64,000 nt of DNA from Entamoeba invadens IP1 (taxonomy: Eukaryota; Evosea; Mastigamoebida; Endamoebidae): assembly GCF_000330505.1 (NCBI RefSeq), contig NW_004440169.1, forward strand, positions 1 to 64,000, given 5' to 3'. The position numbers and the translations under genes were made by a program. Of the stretch, positions 32,013-41,060 are shown piece by piece. The notes beneath the pieces were generated by a model. It did not search any database and was not told where the DNA came from. It saw only the letters and a program-made list of their open reading frames with translations. Each line of letters begins with the position of its first letter. The stretch's first letter is position 1.

Positions 32013-33234
32013 CCTGTTTTTTATATGAAACATTTTTAGTTTGTTTTAAAAATTATCGAATTTTTAGTATTTCGAAAATTAGAATTTTTAAATTTGAAAG
32101 TGTAATTAATTTAAATTCCACACCATTTTTTTTTGAGTTAAATAAAATATTTAATATTCAATATTTCATAATACAATAAATTGTTTTTTGTTTAATTGAT
32201 TAAAAAGTATATAATAGATATAGAATAAAGTTAGTCTGTTAACATTATTTAAATATTATGTTTGGTTGTTTTTTACAACTTAAAAATTACAAGCAAAAAC
32301 AAAAAATAATAAAAATTTGATAATTAACAATTTAAAAACAAAAAAATGATGCATTTTGAGATCAACAAATAAACGATTAATATGGTACACAACATAAACA
32401 AAAAACATTGTTGATGTGTTTAAAACATGTTGACGAACACACATCAAAAGATAAAATACAATGAATTAAACATTTATAACTGTAAATAAAAATGAAAATC
32501 AAAGAAAGAAGATGGGTCGCGACTAGCGAGCGTCTAGGAAAAATAATTGTGATGTCCCAGACAGCAGTTTATCAACTCATTTATTTTTAAAAAGACTTAT
32601 AGACTTTTTTTTAACTTTTTTAGCAATATTTTTCATGTTATTTTGTTCAAATTTATTACCAAATCAATTGTATTAATTTACTTTTAACCGTTAAAATTAT
32701 TTATCAAATGGTTTTAACTTATTTATGTTATTTGTTGTGTTATTGGTAATTTAGTTATAGAAATAGTTATATTATTTATAATATTTTTATACTTACTTTA
32801 TACAATAAGTTAGTGACATTTTAATATATAATTGATATTAAAAAATAAATAAAGTTATAAAAGTGATAAAAAATCGCTTCATTCCTTTTAACCACTTCCA
32901 CTTGACTTTATAGATTTAAATAATATGATAATAATAAAATGTATGGTACTGTTTATTATGAAGGCTGAATATGTCAAGTAAAGACTTTTTTTGTCCAAAA
33001 TGGTAATTAGTTTTTTTTGGAAGAAAAAACAAAAGAATCACATAAATAAAATCGATTCAGTATGAGTGTTATTATAATTTATCATTTATATATAAAAACT
33101 ATATTATAAATATAAACTTATTGATAAATTATTTTAAAAACTTGATTTAATTGTTTTTTTTATTTCTATGTTTTTCAAAAACAATGTTTTTTATATTTAT
33201 AAATGAATAACTAATAATATTAATTAACACTCCA
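32013..33234. other. Gene-free spacer with decayed MITE
   Basis: 1.2 kb of AT-rich DNA between divergent genes. A GC-richer patch at about 32505-32575 (GATGGGTCGCGACTAGCGAG) stands out, but I can assign it to nothing. A decayed MITE lies at 32866-33015. Confidence 0.5.
32866..33015. repeat. Decayed copy of the CGCTTC/GGTACTGTTTA MITE
   Basis: AAAAAATCGCTTCATTCCTT, TTAACCACTTCCACTTGACT, ATGGTACTGTTTATTATGAA and AATGGTAATTAG follow the same order as in the intact copy at 25813-26053. The right inverted end is lost or unrecognisable. Confidence 0.6.
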
Positions 33235-34614
33235 ATGCAACAAATTCCACCATCAATAATGAAGAAAATAGTTTCTCATTGTGACATTCGAACATTTTTA
33301 AATATTACTGAGACGTGTTCTTTATATTCCAATTTACAAACGGACGATTCAATATACAGATCTATTTATGGTTCTCATGTTACTGGTCGTCTAAGTGCAA
33401 TTCAAAATTTAACAATTAATTTTAGTAAGCGAGTTATATACGTATCAGACAATACATTGAAACATAATCAATGGAACAAAATATTTAAATCACAAGTCTC
33501 TGCGATACTTCTATTTTTGTTTACAAATCACTACGTCGGTATTTTTAACTTTTTATGTTTATTTGCATTTTCAGTGTTATATCCACTTTCGCTGGATAAT
33601 ACTCTTCAAGTGAATTGTGGATATATTTCACTACTTTTACTCCCACCTTCTCTTGACATTTTTATTGGTACTTATTGGTTCTTAATAGTTCGACTAGTCA
33701 CAAAACTAAGATTGGTCAATGACTTCTTTGAAATTTTGAATACCCCAGTGCCCTTCTACTACTTTTTCTTGATATTTACTTCGGATTTGAAAATCCTCAA
33801 ATCGACAATAATAGTGCCGTTGATAGTTTTTAGTACTACTGTTTTGTTTGTGATTCATTCATTTGGAGTGTTTTCAATTGGGTACGTTTTACTCCCACTG
33901 TTATTGCACTTGTTACTCTCTTGTGTGACGTGTGGGTGCACATTAAACACATTCAAATTGTGTGGAGATAAATACGACATTCTACGTTCGGATATCGAGG
34001 AAAAGTGTTTTACTCCCATTGTTGGTATTTTAAAGTCGGTAATTATGTGTCCAATTTTAATAACTTTGCTCAGTCTTTTGGCAGTCAAATTGATAGCAGA
34101 AGATGTTTTTATATACGAAAGTGGCCTTATTGTGATACCCCTCTTTTTCGCTGTAATAATTTTGTTTGAGGCTTTTAACTTCCTTTTTATAACATTTTCG
34201 TACATTTGCTGTATATGTGACTGGGAAGATGATGATCGAGAAGACACTTGTTATGGGACCAGATTTCAGTCTAAAAATACAGTACTTTTTTATGAATCAT
34301 TTTTTATTTCAATTGTCGGTCTTGTGCCTCTTGTGCTTGTTTGTGTTACTTTGTGTCTATGTTATGTTGTGAAATTTGATTCAAATAATGTGAAATTGAA
34401 TTATATGAAAGCATTTATACCTATGATTATATCAATTGGGTATGTCTATATATCCGGCTTTTTTAATGGGTGTGGACTTGAAAGTGAAAACATGTGTCCT
34501 TTAATTTGTCCTGATTGGTGTGGCTGTTTCAAAAGTATTTTTTGTTGTACGTGGAAAAAAAGAAATCCATTTGATAAATATCAAAGATATTTTGATATGT
34601 GGGAATTCTTATAA
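33235..34614 (+). CDS. Multi-pass membrane protein with N-terminal F-box-like motif
   Basis: 459 residues from the ATG at 33235. Residues 4-47 read like an F-box (IPPSIMKKIVSHCDIRTFLN then ITETCSLYSNLQTDDSIYRS): Pro-initiated helix, I..hC.....L, C......D..IY. From about residue 84 on there are some 8-9 hydrophobic segments, for example AILLFLFTNHYVGIFNFLCL, TTVLFVIHSFGVFSIGYVLL and GLVPLVLVCVTLCLCYVV. The C-terminus is Cys-rich (CPLICPDWCGCFKSIFCCTW) and ends in a polar tail. F-boxes recruit substrates to SCF ubiquitin ligases; a membrane-anchored F-box is unusual. The membrane part matches no transporter family I know. The F-box call is by eye. Confidence 0.65.
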   Translation: MQQIPPSIMKKIVSHCDIRTFLNITETCSLYSNLQTDDSIYRSIYGSHVTGRLSAIQNLTINFSKRVIYVSDNTLKHNQWNKIFKSQVSAILLFLFTNHYVGIFNFLCLFAFSVLYPLSLDNTLQVNCGYISLLLLPPSLDIFIGTYWFLIVRLVTKLRLVNDFFEILNTPVPFYYFFLIFTSDLKILKSTIIVPLIVFSTTVLFVIHSFGVFSIGYVLLPLLLHLLLSCVTCGCTLNTFKLCGDKYDILRSDIEEKCFTPIVGILKSVIMCPILITLLSLLAVKLIAEDVFIYESGLIVIPLFFAVIILFEAFNFLFITFSYICCICDWEDDDREDTCYGTRFQSKNTVLFYESFFISIVGLVPLVLVCVTLCLCYVVKFDSNNVKLNYMKAFIPMIISIGYVYISGFFNGCGLESENMCPLICPDWCGCFKSIFCCTWKKRNPFDKYQRYFDMWEFL

Positions 34615-35819
34615 TGTTGGATCTTTGAACTCCTTTTGTTTTGTGAAAGTTTTAATTGATAATTACTTTTATGTTAAGTTTGTGGTTGGTGATATATATA
34701 TGATTGATTGACTCAATAACAAACATAAAAAAATAAGAGTTGTTATAAAGTAAAGCAAAATTTATAAATATTTAAAAGAACATGATAAACGCCTTAAATA
34801 ACATTGAATAGAATTCAAGTTTTTTAATATCAATAAAGATAATCGAGTTTTTTTAATTTATTTCTTTTTTTTCAAAGTTGATTATGTATAAACCTGACAC
34901 AAACCAAAATAAAAAACATAAAAAAAACAATTTATTTTAATGGGAACTGGTCTATTGAAAATGAGGTGTTTTTGAGTGTAAAAACAAGAAACATGCAATT
35001 TTTAAACTATGGCTAAACCGTTCAAGAGCATGAGAGTTTGGTAGTTCTAATTCTTTCAAGAGCGGGCATTTTAAGATAATCAAATAATAAAAACAGCTTT
35101 TTAGAGATAATTTTGTTTTAGTTTCATAAATGCTTATACCCAAAAAAACCCGCTTTGCTATAATACCACTTTTGGACAAATTAACTCTATTGTTTAAAAT
35201 ATATTTGATTAAAATAATAAAGAATGTTTGTTGATAAAAAATATTACAACACATTTATATTAATAATATTATTAATAATTATAGCAATTTTGTTTAACGA
35301 ATTTCAATGAAGTTTGCTTTGAAATTAAGTAATTAATTAAATTAACATTCCTCATCTAAGTTTTATATTATCATTAACAAATAGAGTCAGTCGATAAATG
35401 TTGTCTTTTTGACAAAAAATAATTGATTTTTGTTTAAAAAAACGGGAATTAGGTAAAAATGAAAAAAACTGGGAAAAATATTGAAACAATGATTTTTGGG
35501 TTTTTCAAAAAAATTCCCGAAATATTCCATTTATAATGGTCTAAAAATAGGCAGACAACATTTAGAAAATAACTCGATGTTTTTTTGAATGGGAAAAATA
35601 ATGTATAAAAAATGTAATATCTAATAACTTATTATTAGTTTATTATTATTAAAATAAAATAATAATTATCAATTTATCATTAAAAATCAATATCTCAATG
35701 TTGGTTTTTGTAATTATTTAATGTTAAAAAATAAAAATAGAATTAATGAAAATTGGTATTTTTATTAAATAATAAATATAATAAGAGTCACAAAGACTGA
35801 ATTAATTCACAGTGTGGAT
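34615..35819. other. Gene-poor spacer with probable LRR remnant and small inverted repeat
   Basis: AT-rich DNA. It holds an LRR-like remnant at 34952-35254 (listed separately). It also holds a 12-bp inverted pair TAAATGTTGTCT (35395-35406) / AGACAACATTTA (35553-35564) that could bound a 170-bp TA-flanked mini-element. Confidence 0.45.
34952..35254 (-). pseudogene. Probable BspA-like LRR gene remnant
   Basis: A 100-codon minus-strand frame has LRR_5-like phrasing: VNLSKSGIIAKRVFLGISIY and KCPLLKELELPNSHALERF, resembling the L..I.LP.S...I...CF spacing of Entamoeba BspA-like proteins but without regular 23-residue periods or the CF..C mark. No N-terminal domain and no upstream continuation are visible. 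I read it as an old fragment; a chance likeness is possible. Confidence 0.35.
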
Positions 35820-35915
35820 TTATTTCTTCTCCTCTTTATTTTCAGTAGCAGCAGCCTTTGGTGCGGCTTCTTTTTGTGCAGCAGCAGCTCCCTTCTTTCC
35901 TCCCTTCTTTGGCAT
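35820..35915 (-). CDS. 31-residue Lys/Ala-rich micro-protein, copy A
   Basis: An ATG at 35915 opens a 31-codon frame beginning MPKKGGKKGAAAAQKEAAPK and ending with the TAA at 35822-35820. A second copy on the opposite strand (36460-36555) differs at only 6 of 31 residues. The two share DNA upstream: a TATAAAAG box about 45 bp before the ATG, CATCTTTCAGTTCACTCG, then TTTAATACACATGCC. Conservation of frame, start, stop and promoter argues for real expressed genes. The basic N-terminus recalls those of small ribosomal proteins such as S25, but the conserved body is missing. The function is unknown. Confidence 0.65.
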   Translation of the reverse strand: MPKKGGKKGAAAAQKEAAPKAAATENKEEKK

Positions 35916-35967
35916 GTGTATTAAACGAGTGAACTGAAAGATGGTGTCTTCTCTTTTATAGGATCAA

Positions 35968-36067
35968 NNNNNNNNNNNNNNNNNNNNNNNNNNNNNNNNN
36001 NNNNNNNNNNNNNNNNNNNNNNNNNNNNNNNNNNNNNNNNNNNNNNNNNNNNNNNNNNNNNNNNNNN
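35968..36067. other. Assembly gap (100 N)
   Basis: Exactly 100 N between the two inverted micro-protein copies; a gap of unknown length. An inverted duplication is a classic cause of assembly breaks. Confidence 0.98.
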
Positions 36068-36405
36068 CATTATTGTGGAGTATAACAGCCCGTATAATGT
36101 ATAATAAATGGGAATTTAAGGTGCCACATCATTGTGTTATTTTTGGTGTGCTATTAATAACAGTGACGTGGTGTGGCGGTGAATAAAGGTGAAGAATCGT
36201 GTGATCTGCCGAATTTCTATTTCTGTGCTTTATTTTCAACATTTTATTTCACAATAGACTTAAAATGCGTAATGAAATGGGGTGTTTTGAGTTATGGCAT
36301 TTCAAATAATGTGTGATGTCTATTTTTGATTAAAATGATTGGCCATTTTTTACCGCAATACACCCGTAGTGTAAGACATAACATGGCTGTTATATCTCAC
36401 AGAAA

Positions 36406-36459
36406 TGTAGACTCTATAAAAGGGAAGAATGCATCTTTCAGTTCACTCGTTTAATACAC
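36406..36459 (+). promoter_or_regulatory. Promoter of micro-protein copy B
   Basis: TATAAAAG at 36415-36422 lies about 38 bp before the ATG, followed by GAAGAATGCATCTTTCAGTT and CACTCGTTTAATACAC. The same arrangement precedes copy A on the other strand (its TATAAAAG lies near 35955-35962). The repeated order suggests a functional core promoter with a TATA element and an initiator near the ATG, as known for Entamoeba genes with very short leaders. Confidence 0.55.
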
Positions 36460-36555
36460 ATGCCAAAGAAGGGAGGAAAGAAGGGAGCTGCTGCTGCACC
36501 AAAGGAAGCCGCACCAAAGGCTGTTGCCACTGAAAAGAAAGACGTGAAGAAATAA
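36460..36555 (+). CDS. 31-residue Lys/Ala-rich micro-protein, copy B
   Basis: An ATG at 36460 opens 31 codons beginning MPKKGGKKGAAAAPKEAAPK and ending at the TAA at 36553-36555. It is the inverted partner of 35820-35915 (differences Q/P, A/V, N/K, E/D, E/V and one further position). Lys/Gly/Ala-rich, strongly basic, no hydrophobic segment; it could bind nucleic acid, but this is inference. It is too short for ordinary gene finders. No splice donor continues the frame beyond the stop. Confidence 0.65.
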   Translation: MPKKGGKKGAAAAPKEAAPKAVATEKKDVKK

Positions 36556-36959
36556 GATGTATTCTAATTTACTACTCGTTCAGTATTATGTTAACTTCAA
36601 TTTTTATGAATATTTCAACATCGTTATTTAATTTTATATAAAATTCGTGTTATTGTATGTCAATTGTCAACACCTTACAAGTGAGTTTTCAAACAAGTAC
36701 AAACTTGAGATGAAATTAATTAAAATTATTAACATGAACATTATTTAATACTCCATACTTTTGAAATAATGATAATGTTTACTCGTGTACTATCTTTGTT
36801 CATATTGTATTTAACTAAAATTTATTGTCATAACACACTGACACATCTTGGTTTGGTCATTTTTGATTATTTAGGTGGAAATTGTTATAAACACTTTATA
36901 ACAACAAAACTCGTTGTAGTTGGTTGTTTTTGGTATATAAAATGAATGTGGCTTGGGGT
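36556..36959. other. Gene-free spacer
   Basis: About 400 bp of AT-rich DNA; I see nothing in it. Confidence 0.5.
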
Positions 36960-37815
36960 AATTACCAAAGCAATAGTCTCAATTTTAATTGTATTTTTAT
37001 GAGATATGTTATTCAGATTTTACACATCTATAGAAATATGCATATCCAAGTACATTAATTATCTCTGGTAACCTCAATTGTCCTGTTTTGGAGCATTTGT
37101 TATACAGGCATCTACAATAATAAAACCAGTTTGTGGTATATTAATATATTAAAAACTTGTACATCAAATTAAAAAATACAAACATACACAATTAAATGTA
37201 GAAACTAATTTTCGTATTGTCATTGCGCTTAACTTGAAGCAGTATCTGAAACACTCCTTTCCAATATATATAATGCCACTTGGCATGTTGATTTAATTCA
37301 ATTTAACACAATTTCTAAAACATTTAATTAAAATGTGTATAATACCATTTGGAATTATTATCGATTTCAATAAAGAACATTTTCCTATTCTTGTTATTAG
37401 TTGTGGTATACTTACTGAACTAAAACATATTCATCATTTAAAACAACAATCTGCAATATGTGTCACTTTTGAAGGAATTACAAGTGAACTCAAATTTGTG
37501 TGTTTTGAAAAACAAAAAACTCCAAGTTGTGATATGATAAGTGATTATTTATTTTCAAATTTCTTTTGCTTTCTGATGAATATCCAATCACTTTTGTGAC
37601 ATTTTAAAAGCTTTATATATTGAAAAATCACTGAAAAACTACATTATTCCATATCACTACTTTTAAAGTCTTTTGTAATCAGTTTTTGTATTAAATATAA
37701 AAAAGTGTTTGCTTTAAAAACTCATAAGTTAAATGTGGTGATTTTAGATAAAAACTTGAGTGTTTTTTTTGCGTCAACTTCGATTGGATTGTAATAACCT
37801 TTAATACGTACTATA
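36960..37815 (-). pseudogene. BspA-like LRR gene, degenerate
   Basis: Minus-strand translation shows the family in order but broken. Near 37790 NPIEVDAKKTLKFLSKI matches the N-terminal NPIPIDKKTINFF motif of the intact gene at 24346. Around 37530-37440 come LGVFCFSKHTNLSSLVIPSK and VTHIADCCFK followed by two stops. Then come VSIPQLITRIGKCS, IIIPNGIIHILIKCFRNCVK and, after a stop, MPSGIIYIGKECFRYCFKLS. Near 37130 and 37070 are IPQTGFIIVDACI and LRLPEIINVLGYAYFYRC. Stops and frame changes throughout exclude function. It lies beside the tRNA gene. Confidence 0.8.
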
Positions 37816-37880
37816 AAAAGAAAAAATACATTTATTCAATTATTCGATTAAAAATATTAATCACATAAAAACAAGAAAAA

Positions 37881-37953
37881 CGCCCCCCGGGGGGCTCGAA
37901 CCCCCGACCTTACGGTTAAAAGCCGCACGCTCTACCGACTGAGCTAGGAAGGC
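37881..37953 (-). tRNA. tRNA-Lys (UUU)
   Basis: 73 bp on the minus strand, without an encoded CCA. The acceptor 5' strand GCCTTCC pairs with GGGGGGC (two G-U pairs), discriminator G. The A box TAGCTCAGTCGG and B box GGTTCGAGCCC are intact. The anticodon stem-loop CGGCTTTTAACCG carries anticodon TTT. The T stem GGGGG/CCCCC is strong. A TTTTT terminator follows directly after the 3' end (plus-strand A run at 37876-37880). No intron. In Entamoeba most tRNA genes sit in tandem arrays with repeats; this one stands alone in the window. Confidence 0.95.
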
Positions 37954-38223
37954 AACTAATAACAATTAATTTATTAACTTTTTACTATTAAAATTCTGTA
38001 AATTTTTTTATTATTAAAATAATTCAATAATTTAAAATCGTTAAATTGTACAAAAAACTGCAGTCTTTTTTGTGTGTAAATTTCATTTTGTAGTGGACGA
38101 CTTTAATAATTTAGCATTTTACTAAAGATGTCAAATTATTTAGTTTTAACAAAATAATGACAAAGAAAGTGAATGCACAATACATATATATATACTTAAG
38201 ATCTATTTCTCTTTTCCAGGTGA

Positions 38224-39327
38224 ATGAACAAGCGAACTGTCTTATTGATCTTATTTGTACTCATATTTTTCACATTAATTCTTTCACTTGTTTCCTCCAC
38301 TCACCGTCCAAGTCTCGAGTTATTTAGTGACTTACTCAAGCTTCAAACTTTTTCCCACAGTACGACCCCAAATGACCAAGATAACCTTAGTGAAAAACCC
38401 TCAGACAGAGAGGATGAATTTGTTTATCCCACATACACAGACCATCTCTTGAACACTTCGAACTTCCATTACTCTGGTGCGTGCAGGCAAATCTTTCGAT
38501 ACAAACAGTCGACGAGCCGCGATTTGTGGTTAACTGCATTTTCCTTCGACACCACCCAGAAGTGGCTTTCAATCAAATCGCAAGCCGAACGGGCGTTTTC
38601 AATAGCGAAAAGTGGAATTCCAAATGCCTCGAAACACGTCTTACTGTTAACCCCGCCCAACGACGACTTCATGAACACAATGAAACTGTTTAATGTCAGT
38701 GTCGATGTCGTCGATTATGGTCTGGAGAAGACGAACGGCGCTGTCATGCGTTTCTTTGCAGCGAGAAATTGGATCACGGAACACCGCAAGGAATACGACC
38801 GAATCATCTTCTCGGACTTTAAAGACGTCTTCATCTTCGCAGACGCTTTTAAGACCTTTTCCAATGATGATTTTGTCGTTCTGATGGAGTGCTGGGCTTT
38901 CAACAACACGGACTCGTGCTGGAAATTGGACGACAAAACTAACCGCAGATGGATCACGGACACATTTGGGGAAGCGGTCGGGGATGCCTATGCAAATAAC
39001 AAAACACTCTTGTCTAATGCGGGAATAGTCTTTGGCGGGACTGAAAAGGTTTTAAAATACTTTGAAATCGTCACTCATAACATGAAGAGAGAAAAATATG
39101 GGCTATGGGGGCACGACCAGGCTGTCCACAATTACGTGTTAAATACACTCCAATTGGACTCCCTCAATCTGACTAAAGATTATTGTACACAAAGAGTCTG
39201 TTTCGGTGAAGCATGGTCTACTATATGGGACCCACAGACCGGCGCTATATTTACTAAGGAGACCGGCTGTTCCCCAGTTATTAGGCACAAAATTTGGTTT
39301 GACAATTACAAACACTACTATGGCTAA
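38224..39327 (+). CDS. Putative Golgi glycosyltransferase-like type II membrane protein, paralogue 2
   Basis: 367 residues from the ATG at 38224. The signal-anchor is at residues 5-24 (VLLILFVLIFFTLILSLVSS). A stem region follows, then the lumenal domain with SRDLWLTA, YDRIIFSDFKDVFIFADAF, NAGIVFGG, WGHDQAVHNYV, CTQRVCF and GCSPVIRHKIW. Family motifs and conserved Cys agree with the copies at 30915 and 61669. Codon use is GC-richer (GTC, CTC, GAC) than in copy 1, like the housekeeping genes that follow. Sequons such as NTS, NVS, NNT and NLT are plentiful. The glycosyltransferase role is inferred from the motif layout only. Confidence 0.78.
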   Translation: MNKRTVLLILFVLIFFTLILSLVSSTHRPSLELFSDLLKLQTFSHSTTPNDQDNLSEKPSDREDEFVYPTYTDHLLNTSNFHYSGACRQIFRYKQSTSRDLWLTAFSFDTTQKWLSIKSQAERAFSIAKSGIPNASKHVLLLTPPNDDFMNTMKLFNVSVDVVDYGLEKTNGAVMRFFAARNWITEHRKEYDRIIFSDFKDVFIFADAFKTFSNDDFVVLMECWAFNNTDSCWKLDDKTNRRWITDTFGEAVGDAYANNKTLLSNAGIVFGGTEKVLKYFEIVTHNMKREKYGLWGHDQAVHNYVLNTLQLDSLNLTKDYCTQRVCFGEAWSTIWDPQTGAIFTKETGCSPVIRHKIWFDNYKHYYG

Positions 39328-39713
39328 ATAGTACTTTTTAATTATTTTTATTAGTTGTTGAATTTCTGCGTGTTTTCAAGTTGTATTTGTAAAATAATAC
39401 AATTAAACTATACTTTAACTATTAAAGATAATTACAGTTGCGTTAGTAATAATAGTATATTATATTATAAAATATACTTTATGCGAAACAAATTCTATAC
39501 GAATAAGAATATAATAATAAAGATTTAATTTGACAAAAACTCATTCGATGAATTTTAAACTAGTAAAGAGTAATAAATTAACTATAAATAAATAATATAC
39601 ACACTTATTTAATAGATAGTAAAATATAGTAAAATATATCAGTAGTTAATAAGAACATTCCAACGAAGAATTTTGACAAAACGATATGAACTAGGAAACC
39701 AAAGAAACCCTTT
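39328..39713. other. Intergenic spacer
   Basis: 386 bp of AT-rich DNA with repeated TATAGTAAAATATA-like blocks just before the NAP gene. No further feature. Confidence 0.5.
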
Positions 39714-40706
39714 ATGACTGATTTCTTCGAGCTTTTAAGTGCCGAAACGTATGAAGATTATTTGAAGTTAGTCAATGTAGAAGTTCATCAAAACATCTCG
39801 ATGTGTCAGTCTATAGCCAAAGATTATCAAGTTCTTCGACTGAAAATGGAGAAAGAGAAACACGAAGCGCAGATCAAGTTACACGAGTCCGCGAAACAAT
39901 ATTACGACCGTCGTCGTGAGATCATTTGTGGGAACCCATTGAAGCCGGAAGAAGTTGTTGGGTACACACCTAACACTGAATGTCCCCCCAACGAGAGTTC
40001 GCAGTATAAAAGTGGAGTTCCTTGTTTTTGGCTTCACGTCTTAAAGAACTCAGAAATCTTCGAGGACCTCCAAGGCAATGACGACGACTCGATCATTTTA
40101 ACATACCTCCAAGACATCTCCGTCGACTATTTCTCCGCGACGGATGACACTTTAAAGGACGGGACTCCTACACTGAAGTACACGTACCAACTCAATTTCT
40201 TATTTAAAGAAAATCCATACCTTTTAAGTCCTACGTGTAGTCTGAAAATCTCTTATAAACTCGGAGATGTCGACGGGGAGGAAGAGGAACCCACTGTTGA
40301 GACTCTCAAAGCACCAGAATGGGTCAAAGGAAAAGACCCCCGGTATAAAGTCATCAAAAAAAGAGTCCCAAAAAAGGGAAAAACTCCCTCCCACGCTAAG
40401 ACGGAAAGCTTCTTCGATATCTTTTATACTACTCAAATGGCTCTCTCTAATGATATCAACGACGACGGGGACGTCGACGACGAGGTCTTAACTCTCCACG
40501 ACATCTTCAGAGATTTAATGCTCCTCGTCACGGAGGTCGTGCCAGCTGCCGTAAATTACTTCGACGAACTGTTGATCGGTGACGACGACGATATGGACGA
40601 GGAAGACGACGAAACTTTCGATAAACAAATGAAGGAAACCACTGATGGAAAGCCAAATAATGACGACTCAAATCAACCAGCACCTCAGGAGTGTACACAC
40701 CAGTAA
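39714..40706 (+). CDS. Nucleosome assembly protein (NAP1/SET family)
   Basis: 330 residues from the ATG at 39714. A long dimerisation helix (about residues 10-70; MEKEKHEAQIKLHESAKQY) is followed by the alpha/beta earmuff domain: GVPCFWLHVLKNSEIFEDLQ, ILTYLQDISVDYF, YTYQLNFLFKENPYL and SFFDIFYTTQM, near the end of the domain. The tail is acidic (GDDDDMDEEDDETFD), as in most NAPs. These proteins carry H2A-H2B or H3-H4 and assist nucleosome assembly in nucleus and cytoplasm. There is no intron. The start is supported by nearby in-frame coding and AT-rich upstream sequence. Confidence 0.88.
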   Translation: MTDFFELLSAETYEDYLKLVNVEVHQNISMCQSIAKDYQVLRLKMEKEKHEAQIKLHESAKQYYDRRREIICGNPLKPEEVVGYTPNTECPPNESSQYKSGVPCFWLHVLKNSEIFEDLQGNDDDSIILTYLQDISVDYFSATDDTLKDGTPTLKYTYQLNFLFKENPYLLSPTCSLKISYKLGDVDGEEEEPTVETLKAPEWVKGKDPRYKVIKKRVPKKGKTPSHAKTESFFDIFYTTQMALSNDINDDGDVDDEVLTLHDIFRDLMLLVTEVVPAAVNYFDELLIGDDDDMDEEDDETFDKQMKETTDGKPNNDDSNQPAPQECTHQ

Positions 40707-41060
40707 CTCTTTTTAGTAAATTTTCTTTGATTGGTTCGTGTTATGGTTGGATAAAGATTTGGGTGATATATTCTATTATTACTTTTATATATTATTATAC
40801 TATAACTTAAATATATTTTATTATTATTATTAATTAAAATTAATATTATTAGTAAGTAATAATATAGAGTTTATTTCTATAGTATAGTTCAAAACTAATA
40901 TAATATTAATAAAATATAATAAGAGTTTATGATAGTTTAATATAAAAAAATATGTTTATTGAATAAAAAATAATCTTTATTACATTTGAATAGAAAAGCG
41001 AAAAAATTTATTTTGATAAAAAAAATGTGAGCAAAACACGAACAGAGACAAGAGCATCCA
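40707..41060. other. Convergent intergenic spacer
   Basis: 354 bp between the 3' ends of the NAP and L27a genes, AT-rich with TATTATTATTA runs. It should hold both polyadenylation regions; no other feature. Confidence 0.5.

Noticed and set aside
32505..32575. GC-richer patch as a possible structural RNA
   Set aside because: No cloverleaf, box C/D or Pol III boxes could be placed.
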